From Aridibacter famidurans (GTDB lineage: Bacteria > Acidobacteriota > Blastocatellia > Pyrinomonadales > Pyrinomonadaceae), in assembly GCA_024103495.1 (NCBI GenBank), contig JAGFIQ010000030.1, positions 1 through 64,000 on the forward strand: a stretch of DNA of 64,000 bases, given 5' to 3'. Of this stretch, positions 19,666 to 28,084 are shown in pieces. The notes under the pieces are model-generated. The model made no database searches, had not been told where the DNA came from, and worked only from the letters and a program-made list of their open reading frames with translations. Position 1 is the first letter of the stretch; every line of letters starts with the position of its first letter. A program made the translations under genes and the position numbers.

Positions 19666-21087
19666 TCATTGTGAAGGGTCTTTCCCCTCATACCACGTCG
19701 GCCTGAAGTCCGAGTTCAGAAGCCACGTCACGGGCGACACCATAGAATTGATCGACCTTGTCATATGCGCGAAGTCGATCGTCCCGACCTCGTCCGAAGG
19801 CTGGTGATAGTCGGTGTGCAAACCGTAGCTCGAGACCGTGTGCGCAACGATCCCCTGACGCGCAAGGTTGTAATTGTCCGATCGCTGAAAGAAATTCTGC
19901 TGCGGATGCGGATCGTTCACGATCTTCGCACCGCGTTTCGCGAGCTCCGCGCCCAGGTTCGAACGGTCGTATCCGGTCAGCCAGAGCTCGTCCGCAGCGA
20001 CCGCCGGATCGGGCCTCCCGATCATCTCGAACTGCAGATTCGCAACGAAGTTCTCTTTCGGAAAAGGCAGATTCGCCCCGAAGTACCTCGACCCGAATCC
20101 GCCGGCTTCCTCGCTGCCGAAGAACGCGAAATAGACCGTCCGCTTCGGCTTCTCGCCTTTCGCGAGCACCCTTGCGAGCTCGATCACGGCCGTGCAACCC
20201 GAAGCGTCGTCGTCAGCGCCGTTGAGGATCTTGTCCTCGCCCGGAGCGTTCGGACGCTCGCCGATGTGGTCCATATGCGCGCTCAGAAGGATCACCTCTT
20301 TACCAAGCGCAGGGTCCGAGCCTTCGATCTTTCCGACCGAGTTCCAGGTCCGGGTCACTTCCGGCTCGGATAGTTCACCCCCGATCGAGATCTCCGTCCC
20401 CTCTTCAAGCTTCGAGAGCGCTTCGGCGGCGGCGCTCGAAACGAAGATCACGCTTGTCTGGGTCCCGCGCGTCAGTCCCTTTACTGTCGTGAACGAAATC
20501 CTTCTCTGCGCCGACCTGTCCCAGCCCGCTCGGATCTGCGGGGTCTCTTCGATCAAAACCGCCGCGGCGGGACTGTCGAACAATGCTCCGAATCGCCGTG
20601 CGAAACCTTCCTGGTCGCTCTGGTCGTAACGGATCAGCGAGATCTTTCCGGCCTCCGGAGAGCCTCCCGCGGCGACCTTCTGCAGACCGCCTTTCGTGGC
20701 CTGCGAGCCCATCCGAAAAACGACAATTTCCTTTCCGTGGGTCAAAGTGACGGCGTTCGTGCCCGAGCCGTACGACAACGCCGGCGGGCTGGCAAATCCC
20801 TGGCGTGTGATCTCGATCGTCTGGATGTACGAGCGCTTCCCCGGAGAGATCTCGTCGCCGGCGGGTTCGATCCCGAACTGCCTCATCATTGAGGCGAGAT
20901 ACTCTCCAGCGAGCAGCTCGAAACCGGATCCGCTGGCCCGGCCCTTCATTGCGTCCGAAGCCAGGAACTCCATATGAGCGCGAACGTCGCGCTCATTTAT
21001 CGCGCCGTCGGCTTTCTGAGCGTTGGTGAACGGCGCCGCGAACAGCGCAAGAAGGACAAATATCCCGAGGGACCTTCTGATGAACAT
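19666..21087 (-). CDS. Secreted M28 family aminopeptidase with PA domain
   Basis: 473 aa with signal peptide (IFVLLALFAAPFTNAQ). The M28 core is clear: first zinc ligand in LSAHMDHIG (~273-281), bridging Asp in GADDDASG (~293-300), the Glu pair in FGSEEAGGFG (~326-335), a later Asp in the MIGRPD region, and the last His in HTDYHQPSDE (~430-440). A protease-associated insertion occupies ~120-250. Such enzymes remove N-terminal residues from peptides outside the cytoplasm. The stop codon sits in a tandem TGATCAGGTATCAA repeat. Confidence 0.93.
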   Translation of the reverse strand: MFIRRSLGIFVLLALFAAPFTNAQKADGAINERDVRAHMEFLASDAMKGRASGSGFELLAGEYLASMMRQFGIEPAGDEISPGKRSYIQTIEITRQGFASPPALSYGSGTNAVTLTHGKEIVVFRMGSQATKGGLQKVAAGGSPEAGKISLIRYDQSDQEGFARRFGALFDSPAAAVLIEETPQIRAGWDRSAQRRISFTTVKGLTRGTQTSVIFVSSAAAEALSKLEEGTEISIGGELSEPEVTRTWNSVGKIEGSDPALGKEVILLSAHMDHIGERPNAPGEDKILNGADDDASGCTAVIELARVLAKGEKPKRTVYFAFFGSEEAGGFGSRYFGANLPFPKENFVANLQFEMIGRPDPAVAADELWLTGYDRSNLGAELAKRGAKIVNDPHPQQNFFQRSDNYNLARQGIVAHTVSSYGLHTDYHQPSDEVGTIDFAHMTRSINSMVSPVTWLLNSDFRPTWYEGKDPSQ

Positions 21088-21260
21088 ATTTAGAACTTGA
21101 GCCCCGAATTATTGGCGAGCCTAAAAGATAGTATTAAATTGCCCGGCAGGCAATCTTCCGCAAAGTAGGGTATACGGGCGTGAAGGTCATTTGTTCTCGT
21201 GAAGGCGCGCGAATATGAAAACTCCGCCGGCCTATAAGGCGGGCGGAGTTCCGGGCCTCG

Positions 21261-21460
21261 CCCCCTCGCTTACGCTCGGGGTTCTGCTATCGTTCGCTGC
21301 CCCTCGCTTACGCTCGGGGTTCTGCCATCGTTCGCTGCCCCCTCGCTTACGCGCGGGGTTCTGCCACGCAGTACTTCTTGGTGCCCCCTCGCTTACGCGC
21401 GGGGTTCTGCCATCGTTCGCTGCCCCCTCGCTTACGCGCCGTGTTCTGCCACGGCGGCGG
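21261..21460. repeat. Tandem array (five units, 38-46 bp period) related to the alaS insert
   Basis: Copies begin near 21261, 21299, 21338, 21384 and 21423; each starts CCCCCTCGCTTACGCKCGGG and continues GTTCTGCCATCGTTCGCTG. The reverse complement matches the repeat inside alaS (38440-38535): 26 of 28 bases agree over the core GAACCCCGAGCGTMAGCGAG. Unit lengths are not all multiples of three and no gene crosses it. Confidence 0.85.
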
Positions 21461-21478
21461 ACGCCGAGAGAGCGAGAG

Positions 21479-22108
21479 CTATTCGACCGACTTGATCGAG
21501 ATCGACATCCTCTTGAGTTTGCCTTTTCGGAAGGAATAGGACGCGCGGTAATCGAGCAGGCCTTCGAGGTCGTTGGTTTTCATTTCGGACCTTTTGTAGA
21601 TCAGCGTAACGTACCTGCCTTCCTCGACCGTTTCATCCGGTTCTCCGAAGAGCTTCTGGACCTTACCCTGGCGCACACGGTTCTTGCCCCCGGGATCCTG
21701 GACGCCGATCGTGAACGCGGAGAGCAAAGAGACTGCCGATTGTTTGTAACCTATGAACAGCTCGTTGGTCGTTTTGAAGTACCCGATCTCCTTTAGCTGA
21801 AAATGCGCGCTGCGGTACTTGTCGGTGACGGCGTAGACCTCGATCGCGGTGATCAGGAACCTGTCTTCCCAGGATTCGGCGGTGAACCTCACGACCTGGT
21901 CCGCGAACTCGTTGTAGAAGTAGTACTCGGGCTCGCCGGCGTCGCCGAACGTGGGCTGATAGCTTTCGAGCAGCGCTTTCGCCGACGCCCGGTCGCCGAG
22001 TTCAACTCCTGCGATCGCGGTGTCGGGTTTCGCATCCTGGGAAAGCGCGGTTGAGAAGAGCAGAAATGTGGTCGCTAGGATCAGGAAGGACCTTCGTGCG
22101 TTGGTCAT
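21479..22108 (-). CDS. Secreted protein of unknown function
   Basis: 209 aa with a signal peptide (RSFLILATTFLLFSTALSQ). The mature part has alternating beta and helical stretches (FADQVVRFTAESWEDRFLI, then GYFKTTNELFIGYKQS) and a basic C-terminus. A GVELGDRASAKALLESYQPT segment near residues 34-53 resembles the start of small beta-lactamase-inhibitor-like or SmpA-like folds, but no family can be named. Single gene with repeat-filled gaps on both sides. Confidence 0.65.
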   Translation of the reverse strand: MTNARRSFLILATTFLLFSTALSQDAKPDTAIAGVELGDRASAKALLESYQPTFGDAGEPEYYFYNEFADQVVRFTAESWEDRFLITAIEVYAVTDKYRSAHFQLKEIGYFKTTNELFIGYKQSAVSLLSAFTIGVQDPGGKNRVRQGKVQKLFGEPDETVEEGRYVTLIYKRSEMKTNDLEGLLDYRASYSFRKGKLKRMSISIKSVE

Positions 22109-22240
22109 GATGCTTATTCTGACTTCGGATGCCTGAAGGGATTTCAGGAGGGCTTCCGTGGCGCACGCGCGGGAGGTTGAGGTGTGCGTTGAACACAGTT
22201 TAACAGATGGCCGGGCGTCTGCTCAACAGAAGAAAGTTTC

Positions 22241-22270
22241 GGCGGAACCCCAAGCGTAAGCGCGGGGGCG
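22241..22270 (+). repeat. Single copy of the alaS-insert repeat, intergenic
   Basis: Begins GGCGGAACCCCAAGCGTAAG and continues CGCGGGGGCG; about 26 of 30 bases match the 48-bp repeat inside alaS, in the same orientation. Confidence 0.75.
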
Positions 22271-22303
22271 CATTTTCTCGAGACATCGTGGTCGTCGTTC
22301 TTT

Positions 22304-22359
22304 GGGCCCGTCGCTACCGCTCCGGGTACTGACTGGGCCCGTCGCTACCGCTCCGGGTA
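22304..22359. repeat. Two tandem copies of a 31-bp unit
   Basis: GGGCCCGTCGCTACCGCTCC at 22304 is repeated at 22335 with only the spacer end differing. Non-coding. Confidence 0.85.
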
Positions 22360-22366
22360 ATGATTC

Positions 22367-22450
22367 CTCATCTCTCAGTACTCATCTCTCAGTACTCATC
22401 TCTCAGTTCTCATCTCTCAATTCTCATCTCTCAGTACTCATCTCTCAGTA
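22367..22450. repeat. Six tandem copies of a 14-mer overlapping the clpA stop
   Basis: The unit CTCATCTCTCAGTA is repeated six times with few changes. On the minus strand the last copy encodes the final Tyr codon region and the TGA stop of clpA (22445-22447). Confidence 0.92.
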
Positions 22451-24700
22451 CTCGAGAACGATCTCGTCATCCACCACCTTTGCCGTCACGCTGCCGCCGT
22501 CGGTCAGTTTCCCGAACAGGATCTCCTGAGCAAGCGGCTTCTTGATCTTGTCGTGGATCAGCCTCTGCATAGGCCGCGCGCCGTACTTCGCATCGAAACC
22601 GTTCTTCGCCAGCCACTCCCTCGCAGAGTCGTCGAGCTTCACTATCACCCTCTGCTCCATCATCTGGGCGTTCAGCTCGCGCACGAACTTGTCCACGATC
22701 AGTTTGATCACTTCCAAAGGCAGCGCCTTGAACGCCACACGCGCGTCGAGCCTATTCAGGAACTCCGGCGAGAAAGTCCGCTCGATCGCGCCCTTCGCGC
22801 TTCCCTTCGTGCTGGCGTCCGTCTGAAATCCGATCCCGCCCGACGAAAGCTCGCGGGCTCCCGCGTTCGTCGTCATTATCAAGATCACGTTCCGGAAATC
22901 AGCCTTTTTGCCGTTGTTGTCCGTCAGCGTCGCGGAATCCATCACCTGAAGCAGAAGGTTGAACAGGTTCGGATGCGCCTTCTCGATCTCGTCGAGCACA
23001 AGTACCGAATACGGATGCCGCATTATCGCGTCCGTCAGAAGCCCGCCCTGGTCGAATCCGACGTAACCCGGAGGCGCCCCGATCAGCCTCGAGACCGTGT
23101 GAGGCTCGGCGTACTCGCTCATATCGTAGCGAAGGAACTCGACCCCCAGGATCTCCGCCAGCTGTTTCGAAAGCTCTGTCTTTCCGACGCCCGTCGGGCC
23201 GGAGAAAAGGAAGGATCCGACCGGCTTCGTCTCGTGCCCGAGGCCCGCTCGGGAGATCTGGATCGCCTCGACCACCTTGTCGATCGCGTCGTCCTGTCCG
23301 AATATCACGTCGCGGAGGTCCGTTTTCAATGTCTTAAGGCGGTCCTTCTCGTCCGAAACAACGGTCTTGGGCGGTATCTTCGCCATCCTGGCGACCGTGT
23401 TCTCGACCATCGTCACCGAGATCTTCTTAGGTCGCTTGTCCTCCGGCATAAGCTTCGTCAACGCTCCGACCTCGTCGATCACGTCGATCGCCTTGTCGGG
23501 AAGATGCTTGTCGCCGATGTACTTTCCGGCGAGCTCGGCCGCGGTCTTCAGCGCCTCATCCGAGTACTTCACGCCGTGGTGCTCTTCGTAATATTTCTGA
23601 AGTCCTTTGAGGATCTGGTAGGTCTCATCGACCGTCGGCTCGAGGATCTCGATCTTCTCGAACCTTCTTGCGAGCGCCCGGTCGCGCTCGAACGCCGCCT
23701 TGTACTCCGAGTACGTCGTCGATCCGATGCACCTCAACTGTCCCTGCTGAAGCGCGGGCTTGAGTATGTTCGAGGCGTCCATCGCGCCGCCCGATACCGC
23801 TCCTGCGCCGACGATCGTGTGGATCTCGTCGATGAAGAGTATCGAGTTCTCTTTCTTCTTCAGGTCCTTGATGATCGCCTTGAACCGCTGTTCGAAGTCG
23901 CCCCGGTAGCGCGTTCCCGCGAGCACGGCTCCCATATCCAGCGCATACACTTTCGCGTCCGCGATCACTTCCGGGACGTTCCCCTCGGCGATCCTCAGCG
24001 CGAGGCCTTCAGCGAGCGCGGTCTTTCCGACGCCGGGCTCGCCGACGTAAAGCGGATTGTTCTTCTTCCGGCGGCAAAGGACCTGGATCGTGCGCTCGAT
24101 CTCCGCCTCGCGCCCGATCAACGGATCTATCCCGCCTTCTTTCGCAAGCGCGACCAGTTCGACGCAAAATGATTCGAGCGGCTTCTTTCGGGTCTGTTGC
24201 TGGCCCGCACGCTCTTCCGCGAACCCGCCTTCCTCGCCATCGTCGATCTCGTCCTCGTCGAACTCGTCGATCTTCGATATTCCGTGAGCAATGTAATTCA
24301 GCACATCCAGGCGCGTAACATTCTGCCTTTGAAGAAGATATACCGCGTGCGAGTTCTCGGACTGGTAAAGCGCGGCAAGGATGTTGCCGCCGTCGACTCT
24401 CTGCTGGCCGCTGCCTTCCGCCTGGAGGATCGCGTACTGGATCGTCGCCTGAAACGTCGAGGTCAGTTCCGGCATCTGCTGGACCTCGTCCGGCATTTTC
24501 TCCATCGACGACTCGAAGTACTCTTCAAGGTCTTTTCCGATCTCTTCAAGCCGCGCCCCGCAGTTGTAGAGAATGTCGCGCGCGGAGCGGTCCTCAAGCA
24601 GCGCGAAGAGCAGATGCTCCAGCGTGACGTACTCGTGCTTGCGCCGGACGGCCTCGTCCACCGCAAAGCTCAGTGTTTCTTCCAGTTCCTTAGTCAACAT
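22445..24700 (-). CDS. clpA: ATP-dependent Clp protease ATP-binding subunit ClpA
   Basis: 751 aa, normal for ClpA. Residues ~1-140 are the Clp N-domain (TLEHLLFALL), which binds ClpS. The first AAA+ module has Walker A GEPGVGKTAL (~218-227) and Walker B FIDEIH; the second has GPTGVGKTEL (~500) and LDEIEKAHP. The ClpP-docking loop is GIGF in SSGGIGFQTD. It unfolds substrates and feeds them to ClpP, which is not in this window. clpS lies upstream on the same strand (50-bp gap), the usual pairing. Confidence 0.96.
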   Translation of the reverse strand: MLTKELEETLSFAVDEAVRRKHEYVTLEHLLFALLEDRSARDILYNCGARLEEIGKDLEEYFESSMEKMPDEVQQMPELTSTFQATIQYAILQAEGSGQQRVDGGNILAALYQSENSHAVYLLQRQNVTRLDVLNYIAHGISKIDEFDEDEIDDGEEGGFAEERAGQQQTRKKPLESFCVELVALAKEGGIDPLIGREAEIERTIQVLCRRKKNNPLYVGEPGVGKTALAEGLALRIAEGNVPEVIADAKVYALDMGAVLAGTRYRGDFEQRFKAIIKDLKKKENSILFIDEIHTIVGAGAVSGGAMDASNILKPALQQGQLRCIGSTTYSEYKAAFERDRALARRFEKIEILEPTVDETYQILKGLQKYYEEHHGVKYSDEALKTAAELAGKYIGDKHLPDKAIDVIDEVGALTKLMPEDKRPKKISVTMVENTVARMAKIPPKTVVSDEKDRLKTLKTDLRDVIFGQDDAIDKVVEAIQISRAGLGHETKPVGSFLFSGPTGVGKTELSKQLAEILGVEFLRYDMSEYAEPHTVSRLIGAPPGYVGFDQGGLLTDAIMRHPYSVLVLDEIEKAHPNLFNLLLQVMDSATLTDNNGKKADFRNVILIMTTNAGARELSSGGIGFQTDASTKGSAKGAIERTFSPEFLNRLDARVAFKALPLEVIKLIVDKFVRELNAQMMEQRVIVKLDDSAREWLAKNGFDAKYGARPMQRLIHDKIKKPLAQEILFGKLTDGGSVTAKVVDDEIVLEY

Positions 24701-24750
24701 AAAACGCAGTCACCTCGGGCACGCCGGCGAGCCGGCGCATACTGAACATT

Positions 24751-25068
24751 TTACTCTTCCTCGACGGTGCAAAGAAACGGGAACTCCCGCGCCCGAGCCA
24801 TGTTCATCGCCTTATCGGCCTTCATCTTCGCGACTTCGTAGGGATAAACGCCCGCAACCCCCACGCCGTCGTTGTGTACTTTCAGCATTATCGTCACAGA
24901 TTCGGCCGGAGTCCGAAGAAAGACCTGGTTCAGCACGAAGACGACGAACTCCATCGTCGTGAAGTCGTCGTTGTGCAGAAGCACTTTGAACATCCCCGGC
25001 TTGTCGAGCTTTGTCTTCTCTTCAGCTAAGGCTTGTTCGTCCTGATCGAATTCCGGGATATCGGACAT
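24751..25068 (-). CDS. clpS: ATP-dependent Clp protease adaptor ClpS
   Basis: 105 aa from the ATG at 25068 (MSDIPEF...); an alternative in-frame start would add 15 residues without homology. Hallmarks of ClpS: the YKVLLHNDDxT-type motif seen as MFKVLLHNDDFTTMEFVV (~26-43) and the G..PYEVAKMK segment. It captures proteins with N-terminal Leu, Phe, Tyr or Trp and delivers them to ClpA. Together with aat at 5.9 kb this reconstructs the N-end rule route. Confidence 0.95.
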   Translation of the reverse strand: MSDIPEFDQDEQALAEEKTKLDKPGMFKVLLHNDDFTTMEFVVFVLNQVFLRTPAESVTIMLKVHNDGVGVAGVYPYEVAKMKADKAMNMARAREFPFLCTVEEE

Positions 25069-25122
25069 ACCTCGATTCTGCCACAAGTGTTGAATTGCCC
25101 GAAAGACGGTCAAGCGGAAGCG

Positions 25123-27798
25123 TCACCCGCCGTACCGCGAGAGAATGCAGGCGACAAGCGAGGTCCAGCCGGTTTGGTGGTTAGCTCCGAGGCCTTTTCC
25201 CGTGTCGCCGTGAAAGTACTCGAAAAATAGTGGGTGGTCGAAATTCGGGTCCTCGTTGAACTTTCCGTCGTTTCCGAAGACGGGCCTCGCTCCGTCGGCG
25301 TCCTTCAGGAACAGGCCCGAAAGCCGTCTGCCTATCTCCGCCGCGATCTTGTCGAGTGTCATCTTCCTTCCGGACCCGGTCGGGAATTCGGCCTTGAACG
25401 AGTCTCCAAAATACGTGTGATATTTCTCAAGCGCCTCGATGACAAGGTAGTTCACCGGAAACCAGACGGGACCCCTCCAGTTCGAATTACCGCCGAAAGC
25501 TCCCGTGCGAGATTCCGCGGGCTCGTACTCGACCTTGTACTCGGTCCCTTTCCACAGAAGGAAGTACGGATTCGTCCTGTGGTCGCGCGAAAGCGACCGG
25601 ATACCGTGATCGGATAAGAATTCCTGCTCGGAGAGCATTATCCGTAGTATTCGCTCAAGGCGGTCGGTGTTCACAAGGGACAGAAGCCGGCTGTCATCTT
25701 CACCTAGCGACTGAAGGCAAGCGATCTCGTCGATCAGATCCGGACGGTTCTTTATGAACCAGTCGGTGCGGCGCTCGAGCTCCGGAAGTTCCACCAGCCA
25801 TTTCCGGTCGAGAACCTCGACAGCGAACAGAGGGATCAGCCCTACCAGCGACCTGATGCGCATCGGCAGGTTGTATCCGTCGGGAAGGTGAAGGACGTCG
25901 TAGTAGAATCCGTCGCGCTCGCTCCAAAGCTCGGTCTCTTCGTGCCCGAGGTTGTTCATCGCGTCCGAGATGAATATGAAGTGCTCGAAGAACTTGCTCG
26001 CGACGTCTTCATACGCCTTGTCCTTCAGCGCCAGCTCCAATGCGATCGACAGCATGTTCAGGCTGAACATCGCCATCCACGACGTTCCGTCGGACTGCTC
26101 CAGGTGTCCGCCCGTCGGAAGGTCCTTACTGCGGTCGAACACGCCTATGTTGTCGAGACCCAGGAATCCGCCTTCGAAAACGTTGTCGCCTTCGGAGTCC
26201 TTCCGATTGACCCACCAGGTGAAGTTCAGAAGCAGTTTGTGGAAGACCTTCTCCAGGAACTCCCGGTCCTCGCGTCCCGTCATTCGCTTTTCGGTCTGAT
26301 ACACGCGCAAGGCCGCGAACGCGTGGACGGGCGGGTTGACGTCGTCGAAAGACCATTCGTACGCGGGAATTTGACCGTTGGGATGCATGTACCACTCGCG
26401 CAAGAGTAGCAAAAGCTGACGCTTCGCGAACTCCGGATCGACCATCGCGAGCGGGATCGACTGAAACGCAAGGTCCCACGACGCGAACCAGGGATACTCC
26501 CATTTGTCGGGCATCGAAAGCACCTCTTCCGCGTGGAAGTGCCCCCAGTGCGTGTTTCTCCCTTTCAGCCTGGAATCGGGAGGAGGCGGATACTGCGGAT
26601 CGCCGTCAAGCCATTCTTCAACCGCGTAGTGATAGAACTGCTTCGACCAGAGGATCCCGGACAAAGCGGTTCGCATAACGAGCTTGCCGTCGTCGGAGAG
26701 CCCTTTCGGGGAGATGTGCGAGAAGAATTCGTCGGCTTCCTTTCTTCGTGCATTAAAGACTTTCTCATTTGAGCGGACGAGCTCCTTGAACGAGCCGAGC
26801 GAAGACCTGTCCGCGGACGCCTGGCCCGTGAGCCTTAACTGAAAGACCTCTTCGGTCCCTGCCTTTATCGTTCGCTTGAAATGAATGGCCGCCTTGGTGC
26901 CCTTCTGTTCGGGATTCACGGCCTCTTTGTCCGCTTCGACAAGGAAACGGTTGAAGGCGTCCTTGGTATACGCGCTCTCGTTCTGCGACCCGAAGAGGTC
27001 TTCAAAGTTCGTCTCGTTCTCGGTGAAGAGAACATCGTTCCCGCCTTCGAACAGGAGCCAGTAGATGCCGCGCTTCTTATCTTTGATCTGGATCGCGCCG
27101 AGCGACTCGTCGCTTGAATCCGCGATCTGCAGCAGTGGCTTCTCGGAATCTTCGAACCAGGACCACGAATTCCGGAACCACACGGTCGGAAGCAGATGGA
27201 TCTCCGAATCCTCAGGACCGCGGTTCGAAACGGTGATCCTGATGCATATGTCGTCGACCTCGGCCTTCGCGTATTCGAGAAGCACGTCGAAGTACCTGTT
27301 CTCGTCGAAGACTCCCGTCTCGATCAGTTCGAACTCTTCTTCTTCCCTGGACCTGGAGGAATTGTTCCTTATCAGCTCACCGTAGGGGAAAGGGGACTGC
27401 GGGTACTTGTAGAGGAACTTCAGATACGAATGCGTGGGCGTGGAATCGAGGTGATAGTAATACTCCTTCACATCCTCGCCGTGATTTCCCTGAGGGCCTG
27501 AAAGGCCGAACAGGCGTTCCTTGATGATCGGGTCTTTGCCGTTCCACATCGACAGCGCCACACAGATCTTCTGCGTGCGGTCGCAGATCCCGCCGATGCC
27601 GTCCTCGTTCCAGCGGTACGCGCGCTTGTGTGATATGTCGAAAGGGAAGTAATCCCACGCCGATCCGTCCGCGCTGTAGTCCTCGCGGACCGTTCCCCAG
27701 GCGCGTTCGCTGACGTACGGCCCCCAGAGCTTCCAGTCTTTCTCGTGCGCGTCCGACTCGGCGAGTCGCTTGTGTTCGGATGTAGGTCTTCGCGGCAT
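25123..27798 (-). CDS. GH63-like glucosidase (MGH1 / mannosylglycerate-glucosidase type)
   Basis: 891 aa without signal peptide, so probably cytoplasmic. The C-terminal two thirds show an (alpha/alpha)6 barrel typical of GH63: YPWFASWDLAFQSIPLAM (~448-465), PAYEWSFDDVNPPVHAFA (~492-509), GFLGLDNIGVFDRS (~562-575), then NSNWRGPVWFPVNYLVIE (~778-795). GH63 members cleave terminal glucose from oligosaccharides or glycosides such as glucosylglycerate. Catalytic acids are probably the Asp in WDLAF and a Glu near the C-terminus (HPLFFEYFHGD). It is 54 bp upstream of clpS on the same strand, which may be only proximity. Confidence 0.85.
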   Translation of the reverse strand: MPRRPTSEHKRLAESDAHEKDWKLWGPYVSERAWGTVREDYSADGSAWDYFPFDISHKRAYRWNEDGIGGICDRTQKICVALSMWNGKDPIIKERLFGLSGPQGNHGEDVKEYYYHLDSTPTHSYLKFLYKYPQSPFPYGELIRNNSSRSREEEEFELIETGVFDENRYFDVLLEYAKAEVDDICIRITVSNRGPEDSEIHLLPTVWFRNSWSWFEDSEKPLLQIADSSDESLGAIQIKDKKRGIYWLLFEGGNDVLFTENETNFEDLFGSQNESAYTKDAFNRFLVEADKEAVNPEQKGTKAAIHFKRTIKAGTEEVFQLRLTGQASADRSSLGSFKELVRSNEKVFNARRKEADEFFSHISPKGLSDDGKLVMRTALSGILWSKQFYHYAVEEWLDGDPQYPPPPDSRLKGRNTHWGHFHAEEVLSMPDKWEYPWFASWDLAFQSIPLAMVDPEFAKRQLLLLLREWYMHPNGQIPAYEWSFDDVNPPVHAFAALRVYQTEKRMTGREDREFLEKVFHKLLLNFTWWVNRKDSEGDNVFEGGFLGLDNIGVFDRSKDLPTGGHLEQSDGTSWMAMFSLNMLSIALELALKDKAYEDVASKFFEHFIFISDAMNNLGHEETELWSERDGFYYDVLHLPDGYNLPMRIRSLVGLIPLFAVEVLDRKWLVELPELERRTDWFIKNRPDLIDEIACLQSLGEDDSRLLSLVNTDRLERILRIMLSEQEFLSDHGIRSLSRDHRTNPYFLLWKGTEYKVEYEPAESRTGAFGGNSNWRGPVWFPVNYLVIEALEKYHTYFGDSFKAEFPTGSGRKMTLDKIAAEIGRRLSGLFLKDADGARPVFGNDGKFNEDPNFDHPLFFEYFHGDTGKGLGANHQTGWTSLVACILSRYGG

Positions 27799-27846
27799 AT
27801 CGCTCGGGATTAAGTTATCCCAAGACAGGGCGAATTAAGAAATCGG

Positions 27847-27948
27847 GATTGAACCGCAGAGAACGCAGAGAGCGCAGAGATTTCGGAGGTGGATAAGAGA
27901 ACCTGCAGAATCTTTCTCTGTGCTCTCTGCGTTCTCTGCGGTTCAATC
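27847..27948. repeat. Nearly perfect 34-bp inverted repeat (ACCGCAGAG family)
   Basis: Left arm GATTGAACCGCAGAGAACGC onwards, right arm its reverse complement with one mismatch over 34 bp, loop of about 34 nt. It separates the divergent GH63 and sigma-54 activator genes, so it is not a simple terminator between converging genes. The remainder up to 28084 shows no clear promoter. Confidence 0.9.
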
Positions 27949-28084
27949 TTCCTTCCTGATTTACCCGAATCTAATGTATAGTTGCTAACCATTGGCGTAC
28001 CCTCCCACTTCGGGGCCTTGCGGCACGGTCTGAAATCAGCCGCGGATTAGGCCTTTCTAAGCGTATTCATTGAGTTTAAGACGA

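Noticed and set aside
21261..21460. CRISPR array
   Set aside because: The parts between repeated cores are themselves repeated (CATCGTTCGCTG), so there are no variable spacers.
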